NCBI GenBank assembly: GCA_947475495.1
Contig: CANJNX010000020.1
Location: forward strand, 1 to 8,800
Direction: 5' to 3'
DNA: 8,800 bases
From: Comamonadaceae bacterium
GTDB taxonomy: Bacteria > Pseudomonadota > Gammaproteobacteria > Burkholderiales > Burkholderiaceae_C
The notes under the pieces were generated by a model, which worked only from the letters and a program-made list of their open reading frames with translations, was not told the origin of the DNA and did no database searches. A program made the translations under genes and the position numbers. Every line of letters begins with the position of its first letter. Within the stretch, counting starts at the first letter, position 1. Shown in pieces: positions 1 to 6,571 of this stretch.

Positions 1-1629
1 GCCGATTACAAAGCCAAAGTCGACCCCGAAGGCCACTTCAACAAAGGCAAATTGCTGCGCAAGACGGGCAAGGTCAGTGCGAGCCTCGACGCCGACTTGA
101 CCAATGCCTACACGCCCTCGTTTGGTCTGATGGGGCACGAGTCGCTCATCATGCAACAAAGCGATATCGGAGCGATCGCCGATTCGGTCAAGGACTGCTT
201 GCGCTGCGGGAAATGCAAGCCCGTGTGCGCAACGCATGTGCCCCGCGCCAATTTGCTCTACAGCCCGCGCAATAAAATTTTGGCAACGTCTTTGCTGGTC
301 GAGGCGTTTTTATACGAAGAACAAACCCGCCGGGGAGTGTCCATCAAGCACTGGCAAGAGTTCGAAGACGTTGCCGACCACTGCACGGTGTGCCACAAAT
401 GCGAAAGCCCATGCCCTGTCAAGATCGACTTTGGCGATGTGACGATGCATATGCGCAACTTGCTGCGAAAAATGGGCAAAAAAACCTTCCGCCCAGGCAA
501 TGCGGCGGCCATGTTTTTCCTCAATGCCACCAACCCCGAGACCATTAAATTCATGCGTGGCGCTATGGTGGGTGTGGGATTCAAAGCCCAACGCTTGGCC
601 AACGACTTGTTTCGGGTGCTCGCCAAAAAGCAAACTGCCAAGCCGCCGGCGACGGTGGGAACAGGGCCCATCAAGGCCCAAGTTATTCACTTCATTAACA
701 AAAAAATGCCAGGCGGTTTGCCGAAAAAAACAGCCCGCGCTTTGCTCGATATTGAAGACGCAGACTATGTTCCTATCATTCGGGATCCCCAGGCCACCAC
801 CTCAGAAACCGAAGCCGTTTTTTATTTTCCGGGTTGCGGCTCCGAGCGGCTGTTTAGCCAAGTTGGTTTAGCCACCCAAAGCATGTTGTGGCATGCTGGG
901 GTTCAAACGGTTTTACCCCCGGGCTACTTGTGTTGCGGCTACCCCCAGCGCGGCTCGGGCCAAGCCGATAAAGCAGAAAAAATCATCACTGACAACCGGG
1001 TTTTGTTTCACCGGGTTGCCAACACGCTCAATTACTTGGACATTAAAACAGTCGTGGTCAGCTGCGGTACCTGCTACGACCAATTACAGGGTTACGAATT
1101 CGACAAAATTTTCCCGGGCTGCCGCATCGTGGATATCCATGAATACTTGCTGGAAAAAGGAATCACCTTGGTTCCTGATGGCGGTGCGGGAGAGGGCTAC
1201 CTTTACCACGACCCCTGCCACAGCCCGATGAAGCTTCAAGACCCGATGAAGACCGTTAAAGCCTTGGTCGGTGACGCGGTGCTTAAAAACGACCGATGCT
1301 GCGGAGAGTCTGGAACGCTGGGCGTCACCCGACCCGATATTTCGACCCAAATCCGTTTCCGCAAGGAAGAAGAGTTGCGCAAGGGCGAGGCGGACTTGGC
1401 TGTTTTGACGGCCGCCCCAGGAAGTACCCCGCCCACAGTGACCAAAATTCTGACCAGTTGCCCGAGCTGCTTGCAAGGCCTGAGCCGCTATGGCAATGAC
1501 TTGAATAACGGTTTGTTAGAGGCCGACTACATCGTGGTTGAAATGGCCAAAAAAATACTCGGGCCGGCGTGGTTGGAAGACTACGTGCTAAAGGCCAATG
1601 CGGGTGGGATTGAGCGGGTCTTGGTCTAG
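1..1629 (+). CDS. FAD-linked oxidase / 4Fe-4S / CCG-domain dehydrogenase, 3' part (partial at left edge)
   Basis: The reading frame is open from base 1 to the TAG at 1627-1629 (542 residues), so the true start lies left of the window; an apparent TTG start at 52 is only internal. The first residues, including DPEGHFNKGKL, resemble the C-terminal end of an FAD-linked oxidase domain (compare D-P-x-G-x-x-N-P-G-K in D-lactate and D-2-hydroxyglutarate dehydrogenases). Next come two ferredoxin-type motifs, CLRCGKCKPVC (window codons 66-76) and CTVCHKCESPC (128-138). Two CCG cysteine-rich domains follow, as in GlpC, GlcF and LutA: FPGCG at about 279, CCGYP at 311 and SCGTC at 355, then HDPCH at about 406, CCGES at 433 and SCPSC at 487. 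All expected cysteines are present. I infer a cytoplasmic or membrane-associated 2-hydroxyacid dehydrogenase that feeds electrons through Fe-S centres to quinone. E. coli YdiJ has similar architecture, and burkholderial homologues of over 1200 residues often carry an N-terminal DUF3683. The substrate cannot be read from this part. Confidence 0.88.
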   Translation, partial: ADYKAKVDPEGHFNKGKLLRKTGKVSASLDADLTNAYTPSFGLMGHESLIMQQSDIGAIADSVKDCLRCGKCKPVCATHVPRANLLYSPRNKILATSLLVEAFLYEEQTRRGVSIKHWQEFEDVADHCTVCHKCESPCPVKIDFGDVTMHMRNLLRKMGKKTFRPGNAAAMFFLNATNPETIKFMRGAMVGVGFKAQRLANDLFRVLAKKQTAKPPATVGTGPIKAQVIHFINKKMPGGLPKKTARALLDIEDADYVPIIRDPQATTSETEAVFYFPGCGSERLFSQVGLATQSMLWHAGVQTVLPPGYLCCGYPQRGSGQADKAEKIITDNRVLFHRVANTLNYLDIKTVVVSCGTCYDQLQGYEFDKIFPGCRIVDIHEYLLEKGITLVPDGGAGEGYLYHDPCHSPMKLQDPMKTVKALVGDAVLKNDRCCGESGTLGVTRPDISTQIRFRKEEELRKGEADLAVLTAAPGSTPPTVTKILTSCPSCLQGLSRYGNDLNNGLLEADYIVVEMAKKILGPAWLEDYVLKANAGGIERVLV

Positions 1630-1646
1630 CAGGTTACAGTCAAGCC

Positions 1647-1672
1647 CAGCCCATCTGCGGCGCTGCATTTTT
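1647..1672 (+). terminator. Weak intrinsic-terminator-like hairpin after the dehydrogenase
   Basis: CAGCCC (1647-1652) can pair with GG-c-GCTG (1659-1665), giving six pairs with one bulged C around a six-base loop. CA and then TTTTT (1668-1672) follow. It lies 17 bases after the dehydrogenase stop and 25 before the next start. The stem is short and imperfect, so it may be a leaky terminator or a chance fold. It would separate the dehydrogenase from the ubiE block. Confidence 0.25.
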
Positions 1673-1697
1673 GAGGACGAGAAGGTAAAAAAATCCT

Positions 1698-2111
1698 ATG
1701 GCCGGTTTACAAAAAAATTCACCCACCCCGCAAGCCCTGACCGTGCACAGCCAATCGCGCGTGCTTGAGATCAGCTTTTCTGACGGCGCTGCGTTTCGTA
1801 TCCCGTTTGAATTGATGCGTATTTACTCACCTTCTGCGGAAGTGCAAGGGCACGGCCCAGGCCAAGAAGTATTGCAAACAGGAAAACGATTGGTGGAGAT
1901 CGCAGGGCTTGAGCCCGTTGGGAATTACGCGGTCCAACCGGCCTTTTCCGACGGCCACGACACCGGCATTTTTTCTTGGGACTATTTGTATTTCCTAGGT
2001 TCACAGCAGGACGCGCTCTGGAAAGAGTATGCGCAGCGCTTAAGCACTGCAGGACGCGACCGCGACGCACCCATGCCCCTTCCTGAGGCCTCCGGCTGCG
2101 CCAGCCATTAA
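1698..2111 (+). CDS. DUF971 family protein (gamma-butyrobetaine hydroxylase-like N-terminal domain)
   Basis: This 137-residue protein is close to a single DUF971 domain. The core runs from about residue 20 ([10 protein letters not shown]) through [19 protein letters not shown] to the family hallmark [16 protein letters not shown] at 83-98. The fold is shared with the N-terminal zinc-binding domain of gamma-butyrobetaine hydroxylase. The His of GHDTG is kept, but no cysteine cluster is present (the only Cys is residue 134), so zinc binding is doubtful. There is no catalytic dioxygenase domain, so it should not be called a hydroxylase. The ATG at 1698 has AGAAGG at 1680-1685 upstream with somewhat long spacing. 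The stop codon shares a base with the Shine-Dalgarno sequence of ubiE, so the two are very probably co-transcribed and translationally close. Its function is unknown; from its neighbour I infer a link to quinone metabolism. The family assignment is strong. Confidence 0.88.
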   Translation: MAGLQKNSPTPQALTVHSQSRVLEISFSDGAAFRIPFELMRIYSPSAEVQGHGPGQEVLQTGKRLVEIAGLEPVGNYAVQPAFSDGHDTGIFSWDYLYFLGSQQDALWKEYAQRLSTAGRDRDAPMPLPEASGCASH

Positions 2112-2115
2112 GGAG
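2110..2115 (+). promoter_or_regulatory. Ribosome binding site of ubiE overlapping the DUF971 stop codon
   Basis: AAGGAG lies four bases before the ATG at 2120 and shares its first two bases with the TAA (2109-2111) of the upstream gene. Ribosomes finishing the DUF971 gene stop on the ubiE initiation site, which suggests coupled translation. It also fixes the ubiE start. Confidence 0.75.
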
Positions 2116-2119
2116 CACC

Positions 2120-2851
2120 ATGAGCACCACCCATTTCGGATTCCAATCGGTTGATGAAACCGAGAAGGCGCGCCATGTTCGAAGCGTTTTTGATTCGGTC
2201 GCCCCCAAGTACGACTTAATGAATGATTTGATGTCTGCAGGTCTGCACCGCGTGTGGAAGGCCTATACCGTGGCCGTCGCCAACCTCCAGATAGGCGACA
2301 AAGCCTTGGACATTGCCGGTGGCACCGGGGACTTGGCGCTGGCTTTTTCCAAAAAAGTCGGAAAAACAGGCCAGGTGGTTCACACCGATATCAACGAAGC
2401 CATGCTCAGCACGGGCCGCAACCGGCTGCTCGACCTTGGGAAAGTGCTTCCCACTGTCGTTTGTGATGCGGAAAAATTACCGTTCCCTAGCGACTACTTT
2501 GATGTGGTCAGCGTGGCTTTTGGCTTGCGCAATATGACGCACAAAGACATCGCTTTGGCGGAAATGAACCGGGTGCTCAAGCCCGGTGGCAAATTGTTGG
2601 TACTGGAATTTTCCAAAGTGGCGCCGCCCTTGGAAAAAATGTACGACTGGTATTCCTTCAAGGTGTTGCCCAAACTCGGTCAATGGGTGGCCGGCGACGA
2701 TGCCAGTTACCGCTATCTGGCAGAGTCGATTCGCATGCATCCGAGCCAAGAAGCGCTAAAAGCCATGATGATCAAAGGTGGATTTGGGCATGTGGATTAC
2801 CATAACCTCACCGCAGGCGTTGCGGCATTACATGTTGGAATCAAGTGCTGA
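2120..2851 (+). CDS. ubiE: Ubiquinone/menaquinone biosynthesis C-methyltransferase UbiE
   Basis: This 243-residue class I SAM-dependent methyltransferase matches the usual UbiE length of about 250. It shows the N-terminal signature [16 protein letters not shown] followed by GLHRVWK (residues 24-47). SAM motif I is LDIAGGTGD at 63-71, an acidic residue ends the second strand (VVHTDIN, 87-92), and the signature [15 protein letters not shown] is at 152-166. UbiE methylates the ring carbon of 2-polyprenyl-6-methoxy-1,4-benzoquinol in ubiquinone synthesis, and of demethylmenaquinol in organisms that make menaquinone. No menaquinone gene is visible, so the ubiquinone role is the safer reading. The ATG at 2120 has a strong AAGGAG. 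The arrangement ubiE...ubiJ-ubiB matches the E. coli ubiEJB cluster except for one inserted gene. Nothing appears broken. Confidence 0.97.
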   Translation: MSTTHFGFQSVDETEKARHVRSVFDSVAPKYDLMNDLMSAGLHRVWKAYTVAVANLQIGDKALDIAGGTGDLALAFSKKVGKTGQVVHTDINEAMLSTGRNRLLDLGKVLPTVVCDAEKLPFPSDYFDVVSVAFGLRNMTHKDIALAEMNRVLKPGGKLLVLEFSKVAPPLEKMYDWYSFKVLPKLGQWVAGDDASYRYLAESIRMHPSQEALKAMMIKGGFGHVDYHNLTAGVAALHVGIKC

Positions 2852-2862
2852 TGGCGGAAAAA

Positions 2863-2886
2863 GGCTTGTGAATTTACTCACTGGCC
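2863..2886 (-). other. Intercistronic imperfect hairpin between ubiE and the Tim44-like gene
   Basis: GGCTTGTGA (2863-2871) pairs with TCACTGGCC (2878-2886) around ATTTAC, with one mismatch and one wobble. On the + strand no T run follows. Read on the - strand, the stem is followed by five T (complement of AAAAA at 2858-2862), so it resembles an intrinsic terminator for antisense transcription. No - strand gene is present, so this may be chance or a shield against antisense transcripts. Confidence 0.25.
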
Positions 2887-2929
2887 GCATCTGCAAACTT
2901 GTATTGAAATGAACTTTGGAAATAAGACT

Positions 2930-3889
2930 ATGAAACTGTGGACCTTGGCTTTATCCCTCGTAATGGTGCTTTTTAGTGTGCAAGCCGATGCAGCGCGCAT
3001 GGGCGGTGGCCGCTCGTTTGGCAAGCAGTCCGGAAACGTGACGCAGCGCCAAGCCGCGCCTGCAACACCTGCGCAAGGTGCCAATGCCACCAACAAACCC
3101 GCCACTGCGCCTGCAGCGGCTGCTCCTAATCGCCCATGGGGCGCGATGTTGGGTGGTCTTGCCGCCGGACTGGGATTGGCTTGGTTGGCCCACTCCTTGG
3201 GCATGGGCGAAGGCATGGGGCAGTTCTTGATGTACGCGTTGTTGGCGATGGCCGCTTTCATGGCGATTCGCTTCTTCATGCGTTCACGCCGCCCTGCGGA
3301 TTCTTCCCAAGGCCCATTTGCATTTCAAGGTGCAGGCAATGTTCCTGTGTCGCATTCACAAACCTACCGCCCTGAAAATGTCGGCAATGACGCGTCTGCG
3401 CGGCCGTGGGAGCAACAAGCCACTGCTTTTGACAGTTCTGCAGCAAGTGCTGGCTCCTCAGGTTCCATGATCGGATCTGCGCTCTCAGGTTCGCAGGCCT
3501 GGGGTGTTCCCACAGGATTTGATACAGAAGGTTTCCTCAAAGCGGCCAAAGCCAACTTTATTACCTTGCAGGCGGCGTGGGATAAATCAGACGTGAGTAG
3601 TTTGCGTTCCATGATGACAGACACCATGCTGATTGAAATCAAAAGCCAACTCAGCGAGCGTGAGGCCCATGCCGGCATGGCGGTTAACCATACCGAAGTT
3701 GTCATGATCGAAGCCCATCTCTTGGGTATTGAAGAAACGGCGGATGAATACCTCGCCAGTGTGGAATTTTCTGGAATGATTCGTGAAGACGCCTCTGCCG
3801 GTCCGAGCCCCTTCCGAGAAGTGTGGAACATGACCAAACCCAAAACAGGCGGAGGCTGGTTGGTCGCAGGCGTTCAGGCTTTGCAATAG
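2930..3889 (+). CDS. Tim44-like domain membrane protein with signal peptide
   Basis: I place the start at the ATG at 2930 (319 residues) because it gives a standard signal peptide (MKLWTLALSLVMVLFSVQAD, likely cleavage after about residue 21) and has GGAAA seven bases upstream. An in-frame ATG at 2909 would add seven residues but lacks a ribosome binding site. After the signal peptide come MGGGRSFGKQS, typical of bacterial Tim44-like proteins, then an Ala/Pro/Thr/Asn-rich linker (about 41-68). Two hydrophobic segments follow (about 71-90 and 97-117), ending in a basic MRSRRP stretch, then a Ser/Gly/Ala-rich linker. The C-terminal Tim44-like domain (about 195-319) runs from DTEGFLKAAKANFITLQAAW to FREVWNMTKPKTGGGWLVAG. 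Mitochondrial Tim44 tethers Hsp70 to the import channel; the bacterial function is not established and import should not be assumed. The gene sits between ubiE and ubiJ, so a role near the membrane-bound ubiquinone machinery is a fair inference but unproven. Confidence 0.85.
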   Translation: MKLWTLALSLVMVLFSVQADAARMGGGRSFGKQSGNVTQRQAAPATPAQGANATNKPATAPAAAAPNRPWGAMLGGLAAGLGLAWLAHSLGMGEGMGQFLMYALLAMAAFMAIRFFMRSRRPADSSQGPFAFQGAGNVPVSHSQTYRPENVGNDASARPWEQQATAFDSSAASAGSSGSMIGSALSGSQAWGVPTGFDTEGFLKAAKANFITLQAAWDKSDVSSLRSMMTDTMLIEIKSQLSEREAHAGMAVNHTEVVMIEAHLLGIEETADEYLASVEFSGMIREDASAGPSPFREVWNMTKPKTGGGWLVAGVQALQ

Positions 3890-3912
3890 CAGCCAAGTGG
3901 TTTAGCAGCGAA

Positions 3913-3973
3913 GTGGGGTTGCATTGCCCCATATCGGGAATAATGGGGATTATGGCAACACAGTCCCCTTTTT
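3913..3973 (+). promoter_or_regulatory. Alternating G4/C4 tracts with competing hairpins across the ubiJ start
   Basis: GTGGGG (3913-3918), CCCCAT (3927-3932), ATGGGG (3943-3948) and GTCCCC (3963-3968) can form three short hairpins. Neighbouring hairpins exclude each other. The last one (GGGGAT 3945-3950 with GTCCCC) spans the ubiJ ATG at 3952 and is followed by TTTTT (3969-3973), like an intrinsic terminator. Stems are only 5-6 pairs and the last loop has 12-14 bases. An attenuator or start-masking element is possible but unproven. Confidence 0.2.
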
Positions 3974-4512
3974 CTATGCTGGAATCGTTTTTCAAGGAAG
4001 GCGCAGCGCGCTTGACTCCGCCACCCTGGGCGGTTGAAGAGTCGCACCGGCGTCTCGTTTTGTTGCTCAACCATATCTTGATGCAAGAGCCCCAAGCCAG
4101 AGCGCGTTTGGTGCGCCACAAAGGCCGCAAACTCTTAGCGCAGTGGCAACACTTCAGCTTCAAAGTGGTGGTGACCCCCGCGGGTTTGTTGGATCTGGCT
4201 CCAAGCGACGTAGCCGTCGATTTAACTTTGACTCTTTCAGAGTCGTCGCCTTGGTCCCTGGCCCAAGGCTTATTCAAAGGCGAAAAACCCGCTGTGCGCA
4301 TCGAGGGTGATGTGCAATTGGCTGCAGAAGTGAATTGGTTGGCCGACCATGTGCGTTGGGACATCGAAGAAGATATTTCACGCATCGTGGGCGATGCACC
4401 AGCGCACATGATGGTGCAAACATGCCGCAACATGCTTTCTGCTTTAAAGACTTTTGTCATGCAAAAAAGGCCATCCACAGGCCACGATAAACCGACAGAA
4501 AGCGCTGCATGA
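3952..4512 (+). CDS. ubiJ: Ubiquinone biosynthesis accessory factor UbiJ (SCP2 domain)
   Basis: With the ATG at 3952 the protein has 186 residues, close to E. coli UbiJ (about 200). An ATG at 3943 would add three residues, and the frame stays open further upstream into the previous gene, which is not likely real coding. Neither start has a strong ribosome binding site. The SCP2-type domain covers about residues 38-135 and includes [12 protein letters not shown], a hydrophobic beta-rich middle ([16 protein letters not shown]) and [20 protein letters not shown]. This last segment and the following [16 protein letters not shown] are typical of UbiJ. The tail is helical and ends in a polar stretch. 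UbiJ is a non-enzymatic protein that, with UbiK, is thought to present the lipid intermediates to the Ubi hydroxylases and methyltransferases. Its position directly before ubiB and after ubiE supports the call. The TGA overlaps the ubiB ATG. Confidence 0.88.
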   Translation: MATQSPFSMLESFFKEGAARLTPPPWAVEESHRRLVLLLNHILMQEPQARARLVRHKGRKLLAQWQHFSFKVVVTPAGLLDLAPSDVAVDLTLTLSESSPWSLAQGLFKGEKPAVRIEGDVQLAAEVNWLADHVRWDIEEDISRIVGDAPAHMMVQTCRNMLSALKTFVMQKRPSTGHDKPTESAA

Positions 4513-6080
4513 CTCGCATGTTCAGGGGCGTTTTTATTGTCTGGGTTTTGCTGCGCCATGGGCTCGATGTCTTGCTGCTCGAAAGCGTCAACCACACCGG
4601 ACTGCGCCTCTTATCCAAGTTGGTATCGTTGGGGCGCACCTTAAAAGCACCGCGTGGCCAACGCATCCGTGAAGCGCTTGAACAATTGGGGCCTATTTTT
4701 GTGAAGTTGGGCCAAGTGCTCTCCACGCGACGCGATCTGCTGCCCTTGGACATCGCTGACGAGTTGGCCAAACTGCAAGACCGGGTGCCACCTTTTTCAT
4801 CTGATATTGCGGTGGCTGCGGTGGAGCGGGCACTGGGCAAACCCCTTGACCAGATTTTTGTGTCCTTTGACCGAACCCCCATCGCCAGCGCGTCGATTGC
4901 CCAAGTGCACTTTGCAGTACTGCGCGACCGCAACGGCTTGCTGCGTGAGGTCGCCGTCAAGGTGCTGCGCCCTGAAATGCTGTCGGCCATTGACAAAGAT
5001 GTCAGCCTGATGCGTTGGATGGCCCGTTGGTTGGAGCGACTCTCGGCCGATGGCAGACGGCTGAAACCGCGCGAAGTTGTTGCCGAATTTGACAAGTATT
5101 TGCATGACGAGTTGGACCTGGTGCGCGAAGCTTCAAGCGCGGCCCAACTGCGCCGCAATATGGAAGGTTTGAACTTGGTGCTTATCCCTGAGATGCTATG
5201 GGACTACTGCACAACCAATGTGCTGGTGATGGAGCGCATGAATGGCGTACCGATCAGCCAAGTAGACCGTTTGCGCGCCGCTGGGGTGGATATTTCAAAG
5301 CTGGCCCGCGATGGGGTGACCTTGTTTTTCACCCAGGTGTTTCGAGACGGCTTTTTCCATGCGGATATGCACCCGGGCAATATCCAAGTGAGTCTGGATC
5401 CCCAAACATTTGGGCGGTATATCTCTTTGGATTTTGGAATTGTGGGCACCTTGACTGCGGTGGATAAAGAGTATTTGGCCCAAAACTTCGTTGCTTTTTT
5501 TCGCAGAGATTACAAACGGGTTGCTGAATTGCACATTGAATCCGGATGGGTGCCGCCCGCCACCCGGGTGGATGAACTCGAAGCCGCTGTGCGCGCTGTC
5601 TGTGAGCCGTATTTCGATCGCCCCTTGAAAGAAATTTCGCTGGGGCTGGTATTGCTTCGTTTGTTTCAAACTTCGCGGCGTTTCCAAGTGGAAATTCAGC
5701 CGCAGTTGGTTTTATTGCAAAAAACGCTTCTCAACGTCGAAGGGCTTGGCCGCCAATTGGACCCCGAGCTTGACCTCTGGGCAACTGCCAAGCCCTTTTT
5801 AGAACAATGGATGCTCAAACAAGTGGGGCCCCAGCGGCTGTGGTCGGAGCTCAAAGCCCAAGCCCCGCGCTACGCCAAACTCCTGCCAGAGTTGCCCCTG
5901 CTTTTGCATGCGTATTTGAAGGGCGGCGGGTCGAATGCGCAGACCCAGGACCTGTTGGCCAAGCTGTTGGCCGAGCAGCAAAAAACCAACCGGGTGCTAC
6001 GCGCTGTGATTTACACGGTTATCGGTTTTGCGATTGGGGTACTCGTGACGCAGTTGCTAATGCCCGCGCATTACTTCTAG
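4509..6080 (+). CDS. ubiB: UbiB, ABC1/ADCK/UbiB-family atypical kinase/ATPase for ubiquinone synthesis
   Basis: This 523-residue protein matches the UbiB family (E. coli UbiB has 546). It carries the family-defining KxGQ motif as [16 protein letters not shown] (K66-Q69), the Ala-rich nucleotide loop in the form [10 protein letters not shown] (125-134), and the lysine of EVAVKVLRP (K151). The catalytic-type segment is HADMHPGN (284-291) and the metal-binding motif is DFG (308-310). A hydrophobic segment at about 495-520 forms one clear C-terminal membrane anchor, where E. coli has two. UbiB proteins act at the inner membrane as ATPases that help extract or pass on coenzyme Q precursors; protein kinase activity is not expected because of the A-rich loop. 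The start ATG overlaps the ubiJ stop as ATGA and has only a poor ribosome binding site, so translation is probably coupled to ubiJ. All key residues are intact. Confidence 0.96.
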   Translation: MTRMFRGVFIVWVLLRHGLDVLLLESVNHTGLRLLSKLVSLGRTLKAPRGQRIREALEQLGPIFVKLGQVLSTRRDLLPLDIADELAKLQDRVPPFSSDIAVAAVERALGKPLDQIFVSFDRTPIASASIAQVHFAVLRDRNGLLREVAVKVLRPEMLSAIDKDVSLMRWMARWLERLSADGRRLKPREVVAEFDKYLHDELDLVREASSAAQLRRNMEGLNLVLIPEMLWDYCTTNVLVMERMNGVPISQVDRLRAAGVDISKLARDGVTLFFTQVFRDGFFHADMHPGNIQVSLDPQTFGRYISLDFGIVGTLTAVDKEYLAQNFVAFFRRDYKRVAELHIESGWVPPATRVDELEAAVRAVCEPYFDRPLKEISLGLVLLRLFQTSRRFQVEIQPQLVLLQKTLLNVEGLGRQLDPELDLWATAKPFLEQWMLKQVGPQRLWSELKAQAPRYAKLLPELPLLLHAYLKGGGSNAQTQDLLAKLLAEQQKTNRVLRAVIYTVIGFAIGVLVTQLLMPAHYF

Positions 6081-6095
6081 TTTGGGGCGGCAACT

Positions 6096-6101
6096 TATAA
6101 T
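6096..6101 (+). promoter_or_regulatory. Likely sigma-70 -10 box (TATAAT) ahead of fmdB-DUF502-aspS
   Basis: A perfect TATAAT lies 15 bases after the ubiB stop and 39 bases before the FmdB-type gene. Transcription would start near 6107-6109 and leave a leader of about 32 bases. The -35 region is weak: ACTTCT at 6073-6078 gives the standard 17-base spacing but matches TTGACA poorly. I infer that the translation-related unit has its own promoter, separate from the ubi block. Confidence 0.55.
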
Positions 6102-6140
6102 CGCAGGCTTTGCCATCTGACCCTTAGGGATTCTTTAGTC

Positions 6141-6536
6141 ATGCCTATATACGCCTACAAATGTGAGTCCTGCGGATTCGCCAAAGACGTGTTGCAGAAA
6201 ATCTCCGACCCCCACCTCTCGGACTGCCCCCAATGCGGGAAAGCGTCGTTTCAAAAGCAAGTCACTGCGGCGGGTTTTCAACTCAAGGGTTCGGGTTGGT
6301 ACGTGACTGATTTTCGCGGGGGAGACGCTGCCAAGGCGCCCGCTGCGGGCGCTGAATCCAGCGCCTCAGCCCCTTCGTCGGACGCGCCGCCTGCGAGCGC
6401 GGGTTCTACTGAGTCAAGCGCGAGCGCTTCAGCAAGTGTTACTCCAAGTACTTCTCCAAGTGCCTCGGCTGCTGCTCCTGCACCTGCTTCGACGCCCGTG
6501 AGCACGCCTTCGGCGAGCACCCCGGCTAGCCCCTAG
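6141..6536 (+). CDS. FmdB-family zinc-ribbon protein with Ser/Ala/Pro-rich tail
   Basis: The first 60 of 131 residues form the FmdB-type putative regulatory domain. It opens with MPIYAYKCESCG and carries two CxxC pairs (C8/C11 and C29/C32) that should bind one zinc ion, then the typical FQLKGSGWYVTDF at 46-58. Residues 63-131 are a low-complexity tail of almost only Ala, Ser, Pro and Thr, with a 12-base tandem repeat inside. Most family members of this size class have shorter tails. AGGGA at 6126-6130 precedes the ATG with long spacing. The family was first named from the formamide/acetamide regulator of Methylophilus, but the function is unsettled. The gene lies 35 bases before DUF502 and upstream of aspS, an order I recall as common in Burkholderiales. 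I infer a small cytoplasmic zinc protein, possibly linked to translation. Confidence 0.85.
   Translation: MPIYAYKCESCGFAKDVLQKISDPHLSDCPQCGKASFQKQVTAAGFQLKGSGWYVTDFRGGDAAKAPAAGAESSASAPSSDAPPASAGSTESSASASASVTPSTSPSASAAAPAPASTPVSTPSASTPASP
6348..6365 (+). repeat. Perfect 7-bp inverted repeat inside the FmdB-type gene
   Basis: GGCGCTG (6348-6354) and CAGCGCC (6359-6365) form a perfect hairpin with an AATC loop just after the zinc-ribbon core is encoded. No T run follows, so it is not an intrinsic terminator. It may only reflect the GC-rich Ala/Ser codons of the tail. Confidence 0.45.
6431..6466 (+). repeat. Three imperfect 12-bp tandem repeats in the FmdB tail
   Basis: AGCAAGTGTTAC, TCCAAGTACTTC and TCCAAGTGCCTC are adjacent. 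All share CAAGT at the same place. Being 12 bases long, the unit keeps the reading frame and encodes variations of a four-residue Ser/Thr/Pro/Ala block, so copy-number change would alter tail length without breaking the gene. Confidence 0.6.
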
Positions 6537-6571
6537 TATTGCCACCACCTATTGCAAAGACTGGACTTACC

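Noticed and set aside
1711..1717. Programmed -1 frameshift at A-AAA-AAT in the DUF971 gene
   Set aside because: It lies at codons 4-7, no downstream stimulatory stem was seen, and the full domain is encoded in the zero frame.
3927..3934. CCCCATAT resembling a heat-shock sigma-32 -10 element before ubiJ
   Set aside because: No TTGAA-like -35 element is found at the required 13-15 bases upstream, so the match is probably chance and part of the G4/C4 pattern.
3823..3951. Upstream extension of the ubiJ frame to an ATG at 3823
   Set aside because: It overlaps the end of the Tim44-like gene and adds residues with no resemblance to UbiJ; the family N-terminus fits the ATG at 3952.
3702..4595. Long - strand open frame of 297 codons opposite the Tim44-like gene and ubiJ
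   Set aside because: It overlaps two well-supported + strand genes, resembles no family I know and has the composition of an antisense shadow.
4457..5158. - strand open frame of 233 codons opposite ubiB
   Set aside because: It is antisense to the conserved KxGQ and nucleotide-loop region of ubiB; its Ser/Arg-rich translation is typical of a shadow frame.
6122..6130. Near-palindrome CCCTTAGGG before the FmdB-type gene as an operator
   Set aside because: It is short, single-copy, and overlaps the probable ribosome binding site; no known regulator site fits.
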